64,000 nt of DNA from Closterium sp. Naga37s-1 (lineage: Eukaryota > Streptophyta > Zygnematophyceae > Desmidiales > Closteriaceae): NCBI GenBank assembly GCA_947471745.1, contig CANJKZ010001112.1, forward strand, positions 1,898,001 to 1,962,000, read 5' to 3'. Shown piece by piece: positions 30,367 through 40,962 of this stretch; the first letter of the stretch is position 1; each line of letters opens with the position of its first letter. The translations under genes and the position numbers were made by a program. The notes beneath the pieces were generated by a model that saw only the letters and a program-made list of their open reading frames with translations, made no database searches and had not been told where the DNA came from.

Positions 30367-32076
30367 GTGCTTGGCTGCCCGACGTGCATTCAAGCCAAGT
30401 TCACCCGGTTTCCGTTCCCTAGTTCGGAGGCAACGGCAAAGGCACCGCTTGATGAGGTGGTGATGGACGTGGTGGGCCCCCTGAAGCTTGGAGCTGCTGG
30501 AGCTGAGTATTTTCTCACCATTGTCGACGTCTACACCCGCATGACTTGGGTGTACGTGCTGGCCAAGAAGAGCGACGTGGCTGAAACGTTGAAGACGGAT
30601 TGGTTCCCGATGGTGGAGCGGCAACAAGACCGTCTAGTCAAGTCAATCCGCACCGATCGAGGGGGAGAGTTCCTGAGCAAGGAGTTTGGGTTGTGGCTGA
30701 AGAAGAATGGTATTCGGCACTCCCTCACCATGCCATACTCCCCTGCAATGAACGGCATCGCCGAGCGAGCGAACCGCACAATCACGGAGGCGGCACGCGG
30801 GTTGCTCATTGAAGCCGGGCTACCCGACTATTTCTGGCCTGATGCGGTGCGGAGCGCGTGTGTGGCCAAGAACAGAGCCTTGAATCATGTGGGAGCAGAC
30901 AAATGGGTGCCCTATGTGGAGTGGCTAGGAAGGAAGCCAAAGGTGGATATGCTTCGGGTGTTCGGGTGCATGTGCATGGCGCTCGTGCCTAAGCATCTTC
31001 GGCACAACAAGCTTGGTGCCAAGGCGGTGTGGGCCGTGCACTTGGGCATGGCTCAAAACAGCAAGGGATGGCTTCTTTGGGACCCATTCACCAAGAAGTT
31101 CTTGGTGAGCAGGGACTGCAAGTTCATGGAGAACTTCATGTACAAGGATTGGAAGGCGGAGAATGAGGCGAAGATAGGCGTGCGGTTTGGGGAGGTGAAG
31201 AGTTCCGGTTTGGAGCATGTGGAGCTGCCTTTGGAGCTGAGCAGCGGCAGCACAACCACAAGGCAATCCTCTCTTGTGAATGGGGGAGAGGAGGCCAATG
31301 ATGCAGAGGAAGAAGAGGAGGAGGTGCAGCAAGTGAGCGAGCGTGCACCGTCACTCCCTTCCCGTACTACGAGTGCTCCACGGATTCGAGCCACACCGCA
31401 GCAACGCCAAGGCCTTCAAGTCCCTGCAGCTGAGGAGGAAGGAAGGGGGAAGAGGAGAGTTCAACCCCCTAATAGGCTGACCTATGATGCGCCGGGAAAG
31501 CAGGGCAAGACAGCCCTGGCCGGAGCGGCAATGATGGTCGGAGACGACGAGGAGAGTGACTACGAGGAGTGTGCCTTCGCGTTCTTCTCTCCGGTGGAGA
31601 TGCCGGGAGAACCAGCAACTCTCAAGGAGGCTTTGGAGAGTAGTGATGCTGAGGAGTGGAAGAAGGCCATGGAGAGTGAGCTGAAGAGCATCGAGGAGAA
31701 TGACACGTTTGAATTGGTGGAGCTACCGGAGGGGCGTACGGCGATAACGTCCAAGTGGCTCTTCAAAATCAAGTCGGATGCCGACGGCAAGATCGAGCGC
31801 TACAAGTCTAGGCTTGTAGCCAAGGGGTACCAGCAGAGGGAGAAGGTGGACTTCAAGGAGCTGTTTGCCCCTGTGGTGAAGCCGACGACGCTGCGAACCC
31901 TATTCGCGGGAGCCGCCATCAAAGGATGGGTAGTAAAGCAAATGGACATCGTAACGGCATTCCTTAACGACATCCTTGAGGAGGAGATTTTTATGGCGCA
32001 GCCAGAGGGGTCTGATGATGGTAGTGGCAGTGTGGAAGCTGAAGAAGGCCCTCTATGGGCTGAAGCAGGCCCCTAG
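30367..32076 (+). pseudogene. copia-1 integrase and first part of reverse transcriptase
   Basis: This continues the polyprotein after the frameshift. The zinc-finger cysteines (GCPTCIQAKFTRFPF) start it, then the integrase catalytic residues: Asp in MDVVGPL, Asp in RTDRGGEF and Glu in MNGIAERANRTI. A Glu-rich linker follows, then the start of the reverse transcriptase (SKWLFKIKSDADGK, KQMDIVTAFLN). A second frameshift near 32,020, just before the conserved Trp-Lys-Leu motif, leads to an early stop at 32,074-32,076. Integrase would insert the DNA copy in the nucleus. Confidence 0.92.
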
Positions 32077-33190
32077 GCAATGGTACATGAAGCTGCGCGA
32101 AGTGTTGGAGGGGATCGGCTTCACTCCCTCAACGGCCGATCACTCCTTGTTCATGCTTGGCGAGGGGGAGCAGAGGAGTTTCATGGTGGTTTATGTGGAT
32201 GACATCCTCATTTTCTCACCCTCTTCAGACCTTGTGAAGGAGGTGATGCTGAAGCTTCAAGACAAGTTCAAGTGCAAGGCCCTTGGTGACGTGAGCTTCT
32301 ACCTTGGGCTCCACATCGAACGAGATGTGGAGAAGCGGTGCATGCGGGTGCATCAACGAAAGTACCTGGAGGCATTGGCTGCCAACTTTGGGCAGAGTGA
32401 AGGCCATGTGGCTACACCCTTTCCCTCTGGGTTCAAGTGTGTGAAGGGACCAGAGGAGGAGAGCGTTGGTGAAGAGGAGAGGCGCCGATTTCACTCGTTG
32501 GTGGGCAGCCTCATGTATGCGGCGGTTAACACCCGACCGGACGTCGCGTTTGCTACCGGGCAGCTGGCTAGGGTTGTGCAATGCCCTAATGAGGAGCAGG
32601 TAGCATCTGGAATGAGGGTGGCCAAGTATCTTGGCCAAACACCGACCGTTGGGCTGCAATACTCGGCGGCGGCACAAAGGCGCCAAAAGGGCGCGGATGG
32701 TGTTGAACCCGGGCGTTTGTTCCTCACCGCCTACTCGGATGCTTCATATGCATCAGAACCAGAGGACATGACAAGTATGGGAGGCTTCATATGCTGTGCT
32801 GGTAGAGGCCCAACTGCTTGGGAGAGCAAGAAGCAGGTTGACCAAGCTTTGAGCTCGGTGGAGTCCGAGTACATGGCACTCTTCCGTGCCGTACGGGAGA
32901 TTGTGTGGCAGCGGCGTTTGTTGGCTGAATTGGGGGAGGAGCAGCAAGGACCTACCCCACTGTACTGTGACAGCCAGGGTGTCATTGCTCTTGCTAAGAA
33001 CCCTGTGTTGCATGGACTCACGAAGCACATGAGGGTGAAGTGGCATTGGACGAGGAGCATGGTAACCGCGGGTGAAGTTGAGTTGCGCTACGTGAAGACC
33101 ACGGGGCAGCCGGCTGACATGATGACCAAGAGGCTGGTGGAGCAGCAGCATTGGAAGTGTTGCAAGCTGGCTGGGATGGCTCTGAACTGA
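31976..33190 (+). pseudogene. copia-1 reverse transcriptase core and RNase H
   Basis: In the new frame the sequence carries KKALYGLKQAPRQWY, the polymerase active site YVDDILIF at 32,191, the FYLGLHI region, then RNase H with AYSDASYASEPEDMTSMGGF, the SVESEYMAL helix and CDSQGVIAL. The end, MMTKRLVEQQH, is typical of copia. The first residues up to about 32,020 belong to the wrong frame. Apart from the frameshift the catalytic residues are intact, which fits a recent loss. Confidence 0.92.
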
Positions 33191-33218
33191 GAGAGCAACA
33201 TATCCTAAGGCCAACAAT

Positions 33219-33231
33219 CCGAGGGGGAGTT
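33219..33231 (+). other. Polypurine tract of copia-1
   Basis: CCGAGGGGGAGTT directly precedes the 3' LTR and would prime plus-strand synthesis. Confidence 0.85.
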
Positions 33232-33962
33232 TGGTGGTGCAACCCTACGGTTTGCACTCGGCTTGTTGTCCGTGTGCGTGAATGTGTGTGTGTATGGAAT
33301 GGTATGAGGGCATGGGATAATATACATTTCATGCTCATAATTGTGTGTGAATGTTGAGTCATGATGTCGAGTGTGTGTGTCGAGTCAATAGCGAGTTATC
33401 GCTAGACGCGTGTTACGCGGTCGTTTGTGTCTCGCGCGCGGTTTCTATTTTGTCGTGCGCGGTTTCTATTTTGTCCTGTGTCGAACGTTCGGCGTGTCGC
33501 AGGTGTGTGCAGCAGACCCATCAAGAACTCAAGGATGAGTTTGTGATGAAGAGCCCGAGCCTTGGTGTCAAGCCTCAAGTGATTTCGAAGCTCGCCAAAA
33601 GGGTACACCTCAAGATATTGAAGATAGTTACATTACTTTGTGTAGTGTAACATTTCGCTCTTGGGGTTTGTAGGAGCTGGGAGTCATCCCCAACTCGTAA
33701 CTCTTCCTATCTTGTGTTCTAAGACTATAGTGGCTGCCATAGTACCGTTCGTTCAAACCGACGCTGTGTCGTCAATTCTTCATCAAATCGTGCAATCTAA
33801 ATTGCTAATTGTAGACGACGTGAAGACGCTTCAGATCCAATTTGAATCAAGTCATTTGCAGCTGTGAGCAGAACGCTATCAACGTTTGAAGCCGCTGTGC
33901 AGAAATCCGTCTGTGCTCTCTATCTTTCGTTTTAGGCACATTCAAGCCTATTGTGACTATAA
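33232..33962 (+). repeat. 3' LTR of copia-1
   Basis: Starts TGGTGGTGCAACCCTACGG and ends TTGTGACTATAA. It matches the 5' LTR closely but lacks the 86 bases between CATTTC and GCTCTTGGGG. The exact 3' end is uncertain by two to four bases. Confidence 0.9.
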
Positions 33963-33964
33963 CA

Positions 33965-34985
33965 CCTCCAAGGGTTCTTGGGTGCCTGGTAGAACCAGCC
34001 CCTATCCAAGGGTCCGTGTTTGAAGAGGGATTTCCCTAAGTATGAAAATTATCGTGCGTACAAGAGCTTTCCCAAACTTCGTTGCGCAGCATTCGACGAC
34101 GGATTGGCTCGTGTGCAGAAAAGCTCTTCACGTCAATACGTTGATAGAGCAACTTAACTCGTCGAAGAGATTCAGAAAATATTTCCACTAGAAAGGATTG
34201 AGCACAATCAAGCACAAGCACATGTTTTATATTTCGCCTAACACACATGCATAGGGAAACAGCAAAGTAGTTGTAAAACTGAATTTCGGACATTCGCCAA
34301 GCTGTACTTGAAAACGGTTGCTCAACTCCTTGCAAATTTGGCTTGATTCTCCTCTTGAAAATACCTGTCTTCAAATTCCACATATGAGAATTACCTTGCT
34401 GACTCAAATGAGTGCACTCATGAGTTCCAATGTAGCTCCAATTTGGCACTCACGAATTTCATGCGAGCAAACAGTTGTAAAACGGTTTTTACCGTTGAGA
34501 AAACGGAATAACCGTTCTGTACCTGCGTCGAAATCATTCCGCGAAGCGGTGTGACTTTTGTGCGCAATTTCTTGTTCCGTGAGTCAACTCCGAAAAACAG
34601 TTTTTCAACTGTAAATTCCGAGCACCCTTCGGAATCCCACAGCACCCACTCGAAACACACGCGCACCCCTCAGACGCGCAATCATGCACGACCAGACAAA
34701 CTGGTCGTGCTGTACTGCGCGTGGACAGGGCGATCATTCGCCCTGTTCTGTTGCGATCGTGGGCCCTGCCACGCTCGCAACAGTGCGCGAGCACACGCTC
34801 GGGCCCTCAGGGCCCACACGCGAAATCAGGACCACACGCGCGGTCAAGATTTTGCGTGCTTGACCAGCGCGAAAGTCAACAGCACCCCCTTTGACGAGTC
34901 AAAGTGTCGAGCCCCATAGAAACGCCCCATGGTACACCACCCGCTCGCATGGGACACGCATGAAACATGAAAAACAAATGGGACT
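33965..34985. other. Hairpin-rich non-coding segment
   Basis: No gene is seen. There is a dense series of inverted repeats: AACGGT/ACCGTT at 34,481; AACGG/CCGTT at about 34,502; GCACGACCAG/CTGGTCGTGC at 34,686-34,710; CAGGGCGA/TCGCCCTG at 34,726-34,745; a 15-base pair of arms with one mismatch at 34,748-34,783; GGTCAAG/CTTGACC at 34,842-34,865; and CTTTGAC/GTCAAAG at 34,889-34,904. The style resembles the start of the second copia LTR (44,288 onward), so a solo LTR of a related family is possible. Confidence 0.6.
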
Positions 34986-35400
34986 TTCATGGGAAGCTCA
35001 TTTGAGGCTCATTGGAGCTTCATGAGAGCTTTCATTTGAGCTTTCATTTGAGCTTCATTTGAGCGCGTCATGGGAGCCTCATTTGAGCGCTTCATGAGAG
35101 CTTCATTTGAGCGCATCATGTGAGCCTCATTTGAGCGCATCATGAGAACATTGAACACGAAACTGAAAATGCACAAACACAAAGTGCAATTACAAATGAA
35201 AACGAAACACACCAAATGCAAGGACGAATGCGCACATAACACAAACAAAATGCACACACACAAAATGCAAAATGAAATTACATTTCTCACGCCACAAATC
35301 ACCTTCAAACAAAACTCCCCATTTTCTTTTACCGTCGGCGAATAGGCGGTAGGTTGCCGTGCAAACCATGTATTGCACTCAACATTCGCAACCCAAAAAA
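34985..35400 (-). repeat. Right member of the inverted pair flanking copia-1, with TCATTTGAGC minisatellite
   Basis: 34,988-35,150 is a loose minisatellite of CTCATTTGAGC and TCATGAGAGC units. 35,160-35,360, read on the minus strand, gives TTTGCACGGCAACC, then GCATTTTGTGTGTGTGCATT and ATGTGCGCATTCG, matching the plus-strand sequence at 27,340-27,460. The two copies face each other across the copia element. They may be two copies of a repeat or the ends of a larger foldback element. Confidence 0.6.
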
Positions 35401-35638
35401 AACACTTGTTAACCACCTCCACTGATTGAAACTCACGGCCTTGCAATGCATAAGAGACGCAACATCAGTTAAAGATAGCAAAAGGGAAAGACAACATGGA
35501 CAGCTAGCACAAAACACAAATGAAACATACATACAGTTGACGCACGCACGCACTGACGCACGCACTGTGACACAATGATACATCACATCATAGCAATGCC
35601 ACAGCAATCCTAAAAAGAGAAATTCGTTCAGACAGTCT

Positions 35639-36178
35639 CCAGCATTCTGGGATAATGGAGGCACGTAGATGGTCGGGGGGGAAAGGGAAAGAGAGAATGG
35701 GCGAATAAGGGCGATTAGACTTCGACTTGAGGAAGGGAGGCAAGTACAGGATAAGGGAGCAGAATGGAAGAGAGAATGGGCGAATAGGGACGACCAGATA
35801 GTGATTCTCTCATGCTGATGCGTCAAAAGAGTTTAGGGTGAAGAAGGTTAGGGGAAGAAAGAACTGTACATAAGTGCGGTTAGAGTACTGTTGCTTACAG
35901 ACTCGAATCCAGCATTCTGGTATAATGGAGGCAGGTACATGGTCAGGGGGGAAAGGGAAAGAGAGAATGGGTGAATAAGGGCGATTAGACTTCGACTTAA
36001 GGAAGGGAGGCAAGTACAGGATCAGGGAGCACAATGGAAGAGAAAATGGGCGAATAGGGACGACCAGATAGTGACTATCTTATGCTGATGCGTCCAAAGA
36101 GTTTAGGGTGAAAAAGGTTAGGGGAAAAAAGAGCCGTATATAAGTTCGTTTAGAGTACTGTTGCTTATAGACTCGAAT
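35639..36178. repeat. 270-bp tandem duplication
   Basis: CCAGCATTCTGG..TAATGGAGG starts at 35,639 and again at 35,909. The copies run in parallel to CTTA(C/T)AGACTCGAATC (end about 36,178) with scattered substitutions. Inside each copy, AGAGAGAATGGG(C/T)GAATA is itself repeated. No coding frame is convincing. Confidence 0.9.
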
Positions 36179-36552
36179 CATTTTTTTTGGGAGCAGATAA
36201 GCTGATTATCGTTGACTCATCACCTTCCCTCTGAGCAGGCAGATAAGGCATTTCAGCATATCAGCATATATCGTCCCTCCCTGTGCTCACTCTCTCCTCT
36301 CCCTCCCCCTCCCATCTCCCTCTCATCTTTCTAACTATCTTCCTCCCTCCCCCTCTCCCCAACCTGTCCCTTACCTTCCTTCACCTTTTCTCCTCCTATG
36401 TGTATTCTGCTACCTGTGAACAGTGACCGTAGGTCTAAAGTGGTGGTTAGGGGGGGTGCGGGGGGATAGGATGGGAATTAAGGGGAATCAAGGCTGAAGA
36501 ACCAACAGGGTGAGAGTCCCCGCGTACGTGTATTCTGCTGCCTATGAAATCT
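36179..36552. other. Unassigned non-coding stretch
   Basis: Pyrimidine-rich DNA (TCCCTCCCC runs at 36,270-36,400) followed by a G-rich piece. No gene, RNA or mobile element was recognised. Confidence 0.5.
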
Positions 36553-36862
36553 GTCCACACGCACGCAATGATGCACGCACCGACGCTCGCACGCACTGAT
36601 GCACGCGCTGACGCACGCACGTACTGATGCACGCACTGACGCACGCACGCACTGACGCATGCACGCACGGACTGATGCTCGCACTGACGCACAAACGCAT
36701 GCCCCGACGCACACACACATGCCCCGATGCACGCACACTTGCACTCACTGATGCACGCACATAATGACGCACGCACTGACGCACGCACTGACGCACGCAC
36801 GCACAGGCGCACTAACGCACGTACGCACTAATGCACTAACGCACTCACGCACACACCGATGC
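36553..36862. repeat. (GCAC)-rich minisatellite
   Basis: Irregular ACGCACGCACTGATGCACGC units. The minus strand reads as Val-Arg-Ala-Ser or Cys-Val repeats, which are artefacts. From 36,863 to about 37,500 I see no gene; the DNA becomes AT-rich after 37,260. Confidence 0.9.
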
Positions 36863-37539
36863 ATTGTGTCTCTGCACCGTTCGCAGACCAGCAAAAATCA
36901 GTGATGAAATCGTTGAAGATCGTGGAAGTCGTTCCGACCCGAGGTCATCATGGTAATTTTTCAAGTTATGTGAGGTTGAAATAGTGTTGGCGAAACCTTG
37001 AAATCAAGAATTTCGAGAATCTGCGTGGGGTGAAAGCGAAATCAGGTGGCGAATAATCAGGCACAAAGGAGCAACGTTGTGACAGCTGTTCCCGATCATC
37101 GAAAAGAGGAGGGTGGAAGCGACTTTTCGTGCGATTGAAAACCCCGCTAGCTCCACCCCACCACTTCCGTCCTTGCGAATAGTTGGAATTGGTGGGGGCG
37201 AAACTCTCGCGCGGTATAGAATCATCACAAATTTCATACAAAATGCATAGCCCACTAATAACATATTTGGTTTCCGGTTTGAAATGTGAACAAATTATTA
37301 TAACACAACACAAAGCTTAGGGTATGCCCAAATTATCCGCAAGACAGCAACTGCATAATGTCAATTACAAAGAAGCAACAAATATATACATATCAATAAC
37401 AAAACACTGCCCGATTCAATATTCTCAAACAAATATATATCACTACACTACCTGCGAAGATGTGAATGCGCCCGTGCGATAATCACACAGCAAGCAATGT
37501 AATCGCGCTGTTGGTGTAGAATGGGAGTTGTGAGGGTGG

Positions 37540-37693
37540 GAAGTAAGGAGGGTGGGAGGAGGGCGCCAGGAGGGTAGGCAACAGCAGGGGAAGCGAAGGC
37601 GATGGGGAAGGGAAGGTCCACCAGGAAGCGCAGCAGACTCGACGCCCGCACCTTGCTATCGTCTCCCTGGTGCGAGGCTTCTAGGTCGTCCTC
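37540..37693 (-). CDS. Possible exon of an unknown minus-strand gene
   Basis: On the minus strand CCCACCTGCCAG precedes 37,693, then the frame reads EDDLEASHQGDDSKVRASSL and LRFLVDLPFPIAFA, which looks like ordinary protein. The 3' end is not fixed; AAG|GTGCGG near 37,649 is a possible donor. The same acceptor context (GGATG or CATCCCACCTGCCAG) precedes the possible exon at 39,394, so the two may belong to one gene or be duplicated copies. No family was recognised. Confidence 0.25.
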
Positions 37694-37699
37694 CTGGCA

Positions 37700-38280
37700 G
37701 GTGGGATGTGGGAGGGGAGGAGCAGAAGCAGGAAAGAGGAAAAGTAAATGCAAAGCAGGGAGAGGAGGGGCACATGGGCAGGGAGAGGAGGGACTTGCCA
37801 TGCGGCTCTCACCCATCGATCCCCTGGCTCACCTGGAGTGAGCTTCTGCCCTGGAGGAAAGCAGGGCAGAAGGTGGGAGGAAGCGGGACAGGGGGGTAAG
37901 GAAGCTGGAGGGGAGGGTGAAAGGAAGCAGGGCAGGAGTTGGGGGGATTCAAGGAAGAGCATGGGGAGAAGCAGGGAAGAGGGTGGGGGGGAGCTGGGAA
38001 GAGGATGGGGGTCAGTGGGAGAGAGGTAAGCAGTGGGAGGGAGGGGTATAAGTGGGAACAAGAAGGGTGATCACTGGAAAGAGGGAAGGGAGGGTGACAA
38101 CTGTGCAAGATGGGAAAGCGAGCGAGATGGGGAAAGCTGCGGAGATAACTGCTGCATTGGGAGCTAGACTACGGGCTAGGCACGGGTGCTCGTGTGATCT
38201 CTGCGTTCCTTAGTCGTTTGCTTGTGTGTTCTCTGCTTGCACATTAACGGGGAGATTTTGCAAGAGTTTCACTAGCAAAG
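37700..38280. other. G/A-rich repeats; no gene seen
   Basis: Loose repetition of GGGAGGAAGCAGGGCA, GGGAGAGGAGGG and similar units. A natural-looking ATG context lies at 38,291 (MVPTTLATQTTSELARLL on the plus strand), similar in style to the start of a copia Gag. It stops within 45 codons and cannot be tied to the second copia element. Confidence 0.5.
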
Positions 38281-38339
38281 ATTGACAACCATGGTTCCAA
38301 CAACATTGGCAACACAGACTACATCAGAGCTAGCTAGGC

Positions 38340-39110
38340 TGCTGGTCGACCTCCAGCGCAGCACGGTCGACCGCGCTCCAGCGCAGCAACGCTCGCACCG
38401 CTCCAGCGTTGCAGAGTAAAGATGTGCCAACGTTGCAAGTCCATGGTGTGCCAACGCTGCAGCAGGTCGGCTGCACAGCGTTGCACCCTCAGGACAACGG
38501 GTCACCTGCTTCACAGGTGCGCGCAGCTGGTTGGCGCTCCACACCTTGTCACGAGCACAGCGCAGACGCCTGGCAGACTCCACGCCAGCGACTGCGCCTA
38601 CCAGCCACGTCGACCTCGGGATACCACCCCCGAGGTCGACCTCGCAGACTTCACCTCGGCGACACTCGCGCACGTCGCCCGGGTATCCCGGTCGACCGGG
38701 CAACCACGCCTGGTCGACCAGCGCAGTCCGTAGCCGGCCACCCATGCCCGGCGTCCCTTGTCCGGCGTCCAGGCGCCCAGGACGCCGTCCGAACCCCCAG
38801 GTTGGCGTCCAGACCCCTGATGCCGTGCAGACCTCCAGGGCGGCGTCCATCCTCCTAGGACGTCGACCAGACGCCCAGGTCGGCGTCTGGCCTCCCAGGA
38901 CGCCGAGCAGGCGCCCACGACGTCGACCAGGCGCCCGGGAAGTCGTACCGAAGCCCAGGTCGGCGTCCAGCTTCCCAGGACGCCGTCCAAGCGTGCAGGA
39001 CACCAACCAGGCGTCCAGGACGGCGTCCTCCTGCTCGGCGCCCTCCAGCCAGGCGCCCTCCAGCTCGGCGCCCTTGCAGTGGCCCCCGTGCCCACTGCTG
39101 CAGGTCGGCT
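38340..39110. repeat. GTCGACC- and GGCGTCCAG-rich degenerate minisatellite
   Basis: About 21-base units built on GGCGTCCAG...CCCAGGACG repeat irregularly, strongest at 38,740-39,080. The left part has CCAGCGCAGCAACGCTC and GTCGACCTCG repeats. Both strands have long open frames because stops are rare in the motif. I do not accept them as genes. Confidence 0.75.
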
Positions 39111-39264
39111 GCAACCCCCGCACATCCGACCACAAGGTCGGCTCCGCCCAAGCAAGGACGGGGCCTAACAACACTCCCGTTGACAAAAGCGAGGGAGACG
39201 GGGCTAGCGAGGGAAACGGGGGAAAGCAAGGGAGACGGGGAAAGTGAGGGCAATAGGACCTTAC

Positions 39265-39394
39265 AAGCAACTCGACGCGATGCGAACGGGCGCCTTCGAC
39301 AAGTAGCGTCAGCCACACGACGGGCAGGAGTGTGACGCATCCTTGCTTCCTCCTCGTCCTCCTCCACGCTCTCACTCTCACTCCCTGAGTGCTC
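39265..39394 (-). CDS. Possible acidic/basic exon of an unknown minus-strand gene
   Basis: On the minus strand the acceptor CCCACCTGCCAG precedes 39,394 and the good donor GTAAGG follows 39,265. The 130 bases encode a serine/acidic start (EHSGSESESVEEDEEEARM) and a basic end (TPARRVADATCRRRPF). It resembles a disordered linker. Product unknown. Confidence 0.3.
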
Positions 39395-39409
39395 CTGGCA
39401 GGTGGGATG

Positions 39410-39805
39410 AAAGGAGCAGGAGCAGGAGGGAGTGGAGAGGCAAAGGGTGTGCACGAGAGAGGAGGGCTGCATGGGAGGGAGAGGAGAGGCACATGGGGTG
39501 GGAGAGGAGAGGTACATGGGGAGGGACAGGAAAGATTGTGAGATCAAGGGAACATGGGGAGGGATAGGAGGGGCACATGGGGAAAACGTAGACTCACTTG
39601 GGGGCGGGGGAAAGCAGAATAGAGGGATGGGGGAAGCATGGCAGAAGGAGGGGGGAAGCAGGGCGGAGGGAGAGGGGAAGCAGGGCAAAAGGGGGGGGGG
39701 GGGGGGGAGCAAGGCATAAGGAGGGGGGAAGCAAGGCGGAGGGAGGGGGGAAGCAGGGGGGAGGGAGGGGGGGAGCAGGGGGAAGGGAGGGGGGGAGCAG
39801 CACGG
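39410..39805. repeat. G-rich repeats abutting the second copia element
   Basis: Units such as GGGGGAAGCAGGGCGGAGGG and a G-run of about 17 (near 39,692). They stop exactly where the Gag zinc knuckle of the second copia element begins, so the 5' part of that element has been replaced or lost. Confidence 0.8.
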
Positions 39806-39809
39806 GAAG

Positions 39810-40904
39810 AAGGGAACATTCTGCAAGTACTGCAAGAAGCCCGGTCACACTATCGACCGATGCTACAAGCGAAAAGCCGCCGACGAAAGGCGAAACAACC
39901 CCTCTAATCATCAGTCATCCGCTCCCTCAACCTCCGCTGCAACACCGACAATCTCGCCTCCCTCCGTCGCAAGCATCTCGCAAACACCTGCACGCATTAC
40001 GACCAAGGACAAGGGCAAAGGGACAATCATGAGCTGCATGGCTCGCCGCAACAGAGGATACCGTTACTATGACCGAGTAACATTCGCGCTCCACGACCCC
40101 ATCAATCCTGTCTCACCAAGCCAGGACAACGATCCTTCTGTTCCCTCCTGGACCAACTCACCACAAAGGCACCCACCTGACTTCGAGCTGCCGCCGCCGA
40201 CACCAGAATCGCCCCCTAGCATAGCGGCAAACCGGTACTTCGCTCTCTCGCCATACACCGGCGAAAGAGATCGCGTGGTCACGCCTAAAATCGCCAACAT
40301 CGCGAGGCAAAACCGCGAGAACATCAATACCTGGTACCTGGACAGCTGTTGCGGACAGCACATGGTGGGATCACCAACATTCATCTCCAACTCCAGGCGC
40401 ATGCGACGACCCTGCGAGATCACAGTGGCGAACGATGGAACACGTAAGGCATATGACATCGGTGAGATCCTTCTCAAGGCTGACGACACGCACTTCACAA
40501 TCCACATCGGCGACGTGCTTGTGGCTCCAGATCCGCGGTACAATCTGCTTTCTTCGGCTCAGCTCATGAGGTGCGGAGTCGACATTCGAAGCAACCGCAA
40601 GGACAAGACGTTTGAACTTTTCTACGGCGACACTTACATCGGCAAGGCCGTGGACAACGACGGAGTCTTTGTGCTGCAGCTCTCAGCTCAAGGCACCTCA
40701 AGAGTCTCCCACCGCACTCTGCTGTTGAAAACAACAACTGCAGAAGCTCCAACCTGGACTCATCCCATAGCAATGGACCTCGAGCAACTCGCCTCGGACG
40801 TCCCCATGCAACCGCGCACCGCACCTGCTGAGACCGAACCTGCATCTATGGAAGAAGACAGCAGGCCGTCCACCAGAGATCGATCCCTACTGGGCAACAC
40901 GTAG
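39810..40904 (+). pseudogene. copia-2 Gag C terminus and protease
   Basis: The open frame enters from the G-rich repeat. A zinc knuckle (FCKYCKKPGHTIDRCYK) is encoded at 39,819-39,869, in frame with the ATG at 40,029. The protease region has WYLDSCCGQHMVGS at about 40,333-40,374, where copia proteases normally read Asp-Ser/Thr-Gly-Ala/Cys. The glycine of the catalytic triad is thus replaced by cysteine. The typical ILLKADDTHFTIHIGDVLV and RYNLLSSAQL strands follow. The frame stops at 40,902-40,904. It would have cleaved the polyprotein. Confidence 0.85.
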
Positions 40905-40962
40905 CACCAGTTGGGGAGGCCCTCCTCTTCCAAATTAGTACGCCCCTGACACACCAGAGCCA

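Larger units (their letters stand above)
27569..33962 (+). mobile_element. Ty1/copia LTR retrotransposon (copia-1), nearly complete
   Basis: The order is LTR (27,569-28,385), primer binding site, gag-protease, integrase, reverse transcriptase, RNase H, polypurine tract and LTR (33,232-33,962). Integrase before reverse transcriptase defines the copia type. The two LTRs differ by roughly a dozen substitutions plus one 86-base gap in the 3' copy, so the insertion is fairly young. The internal region has two single-base frameshifts (near 30,351 and near 32,020), so it cannot make the full polyprotein as it stands. I found no convincing 5-base target duplication; the flanks are TTTCA on the left and CACCT or CCTCC on the right depending on the LTR end chosen. 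Confidence 0.95.

Noticed and set aside
36447..36812. Cys/Val and Val-Arg-Ala-Ser repeat ORFs
   Set aside because: Translation of the GCAC minisatellite.
38531..39247. 238-codon plus-strand ORF and long minus ORFs in the GGCGTCC repeat
   Set aside because: Low-complexity repeat without stops; no domain or splice support beyond the short minus exon at 39,265-39,394.
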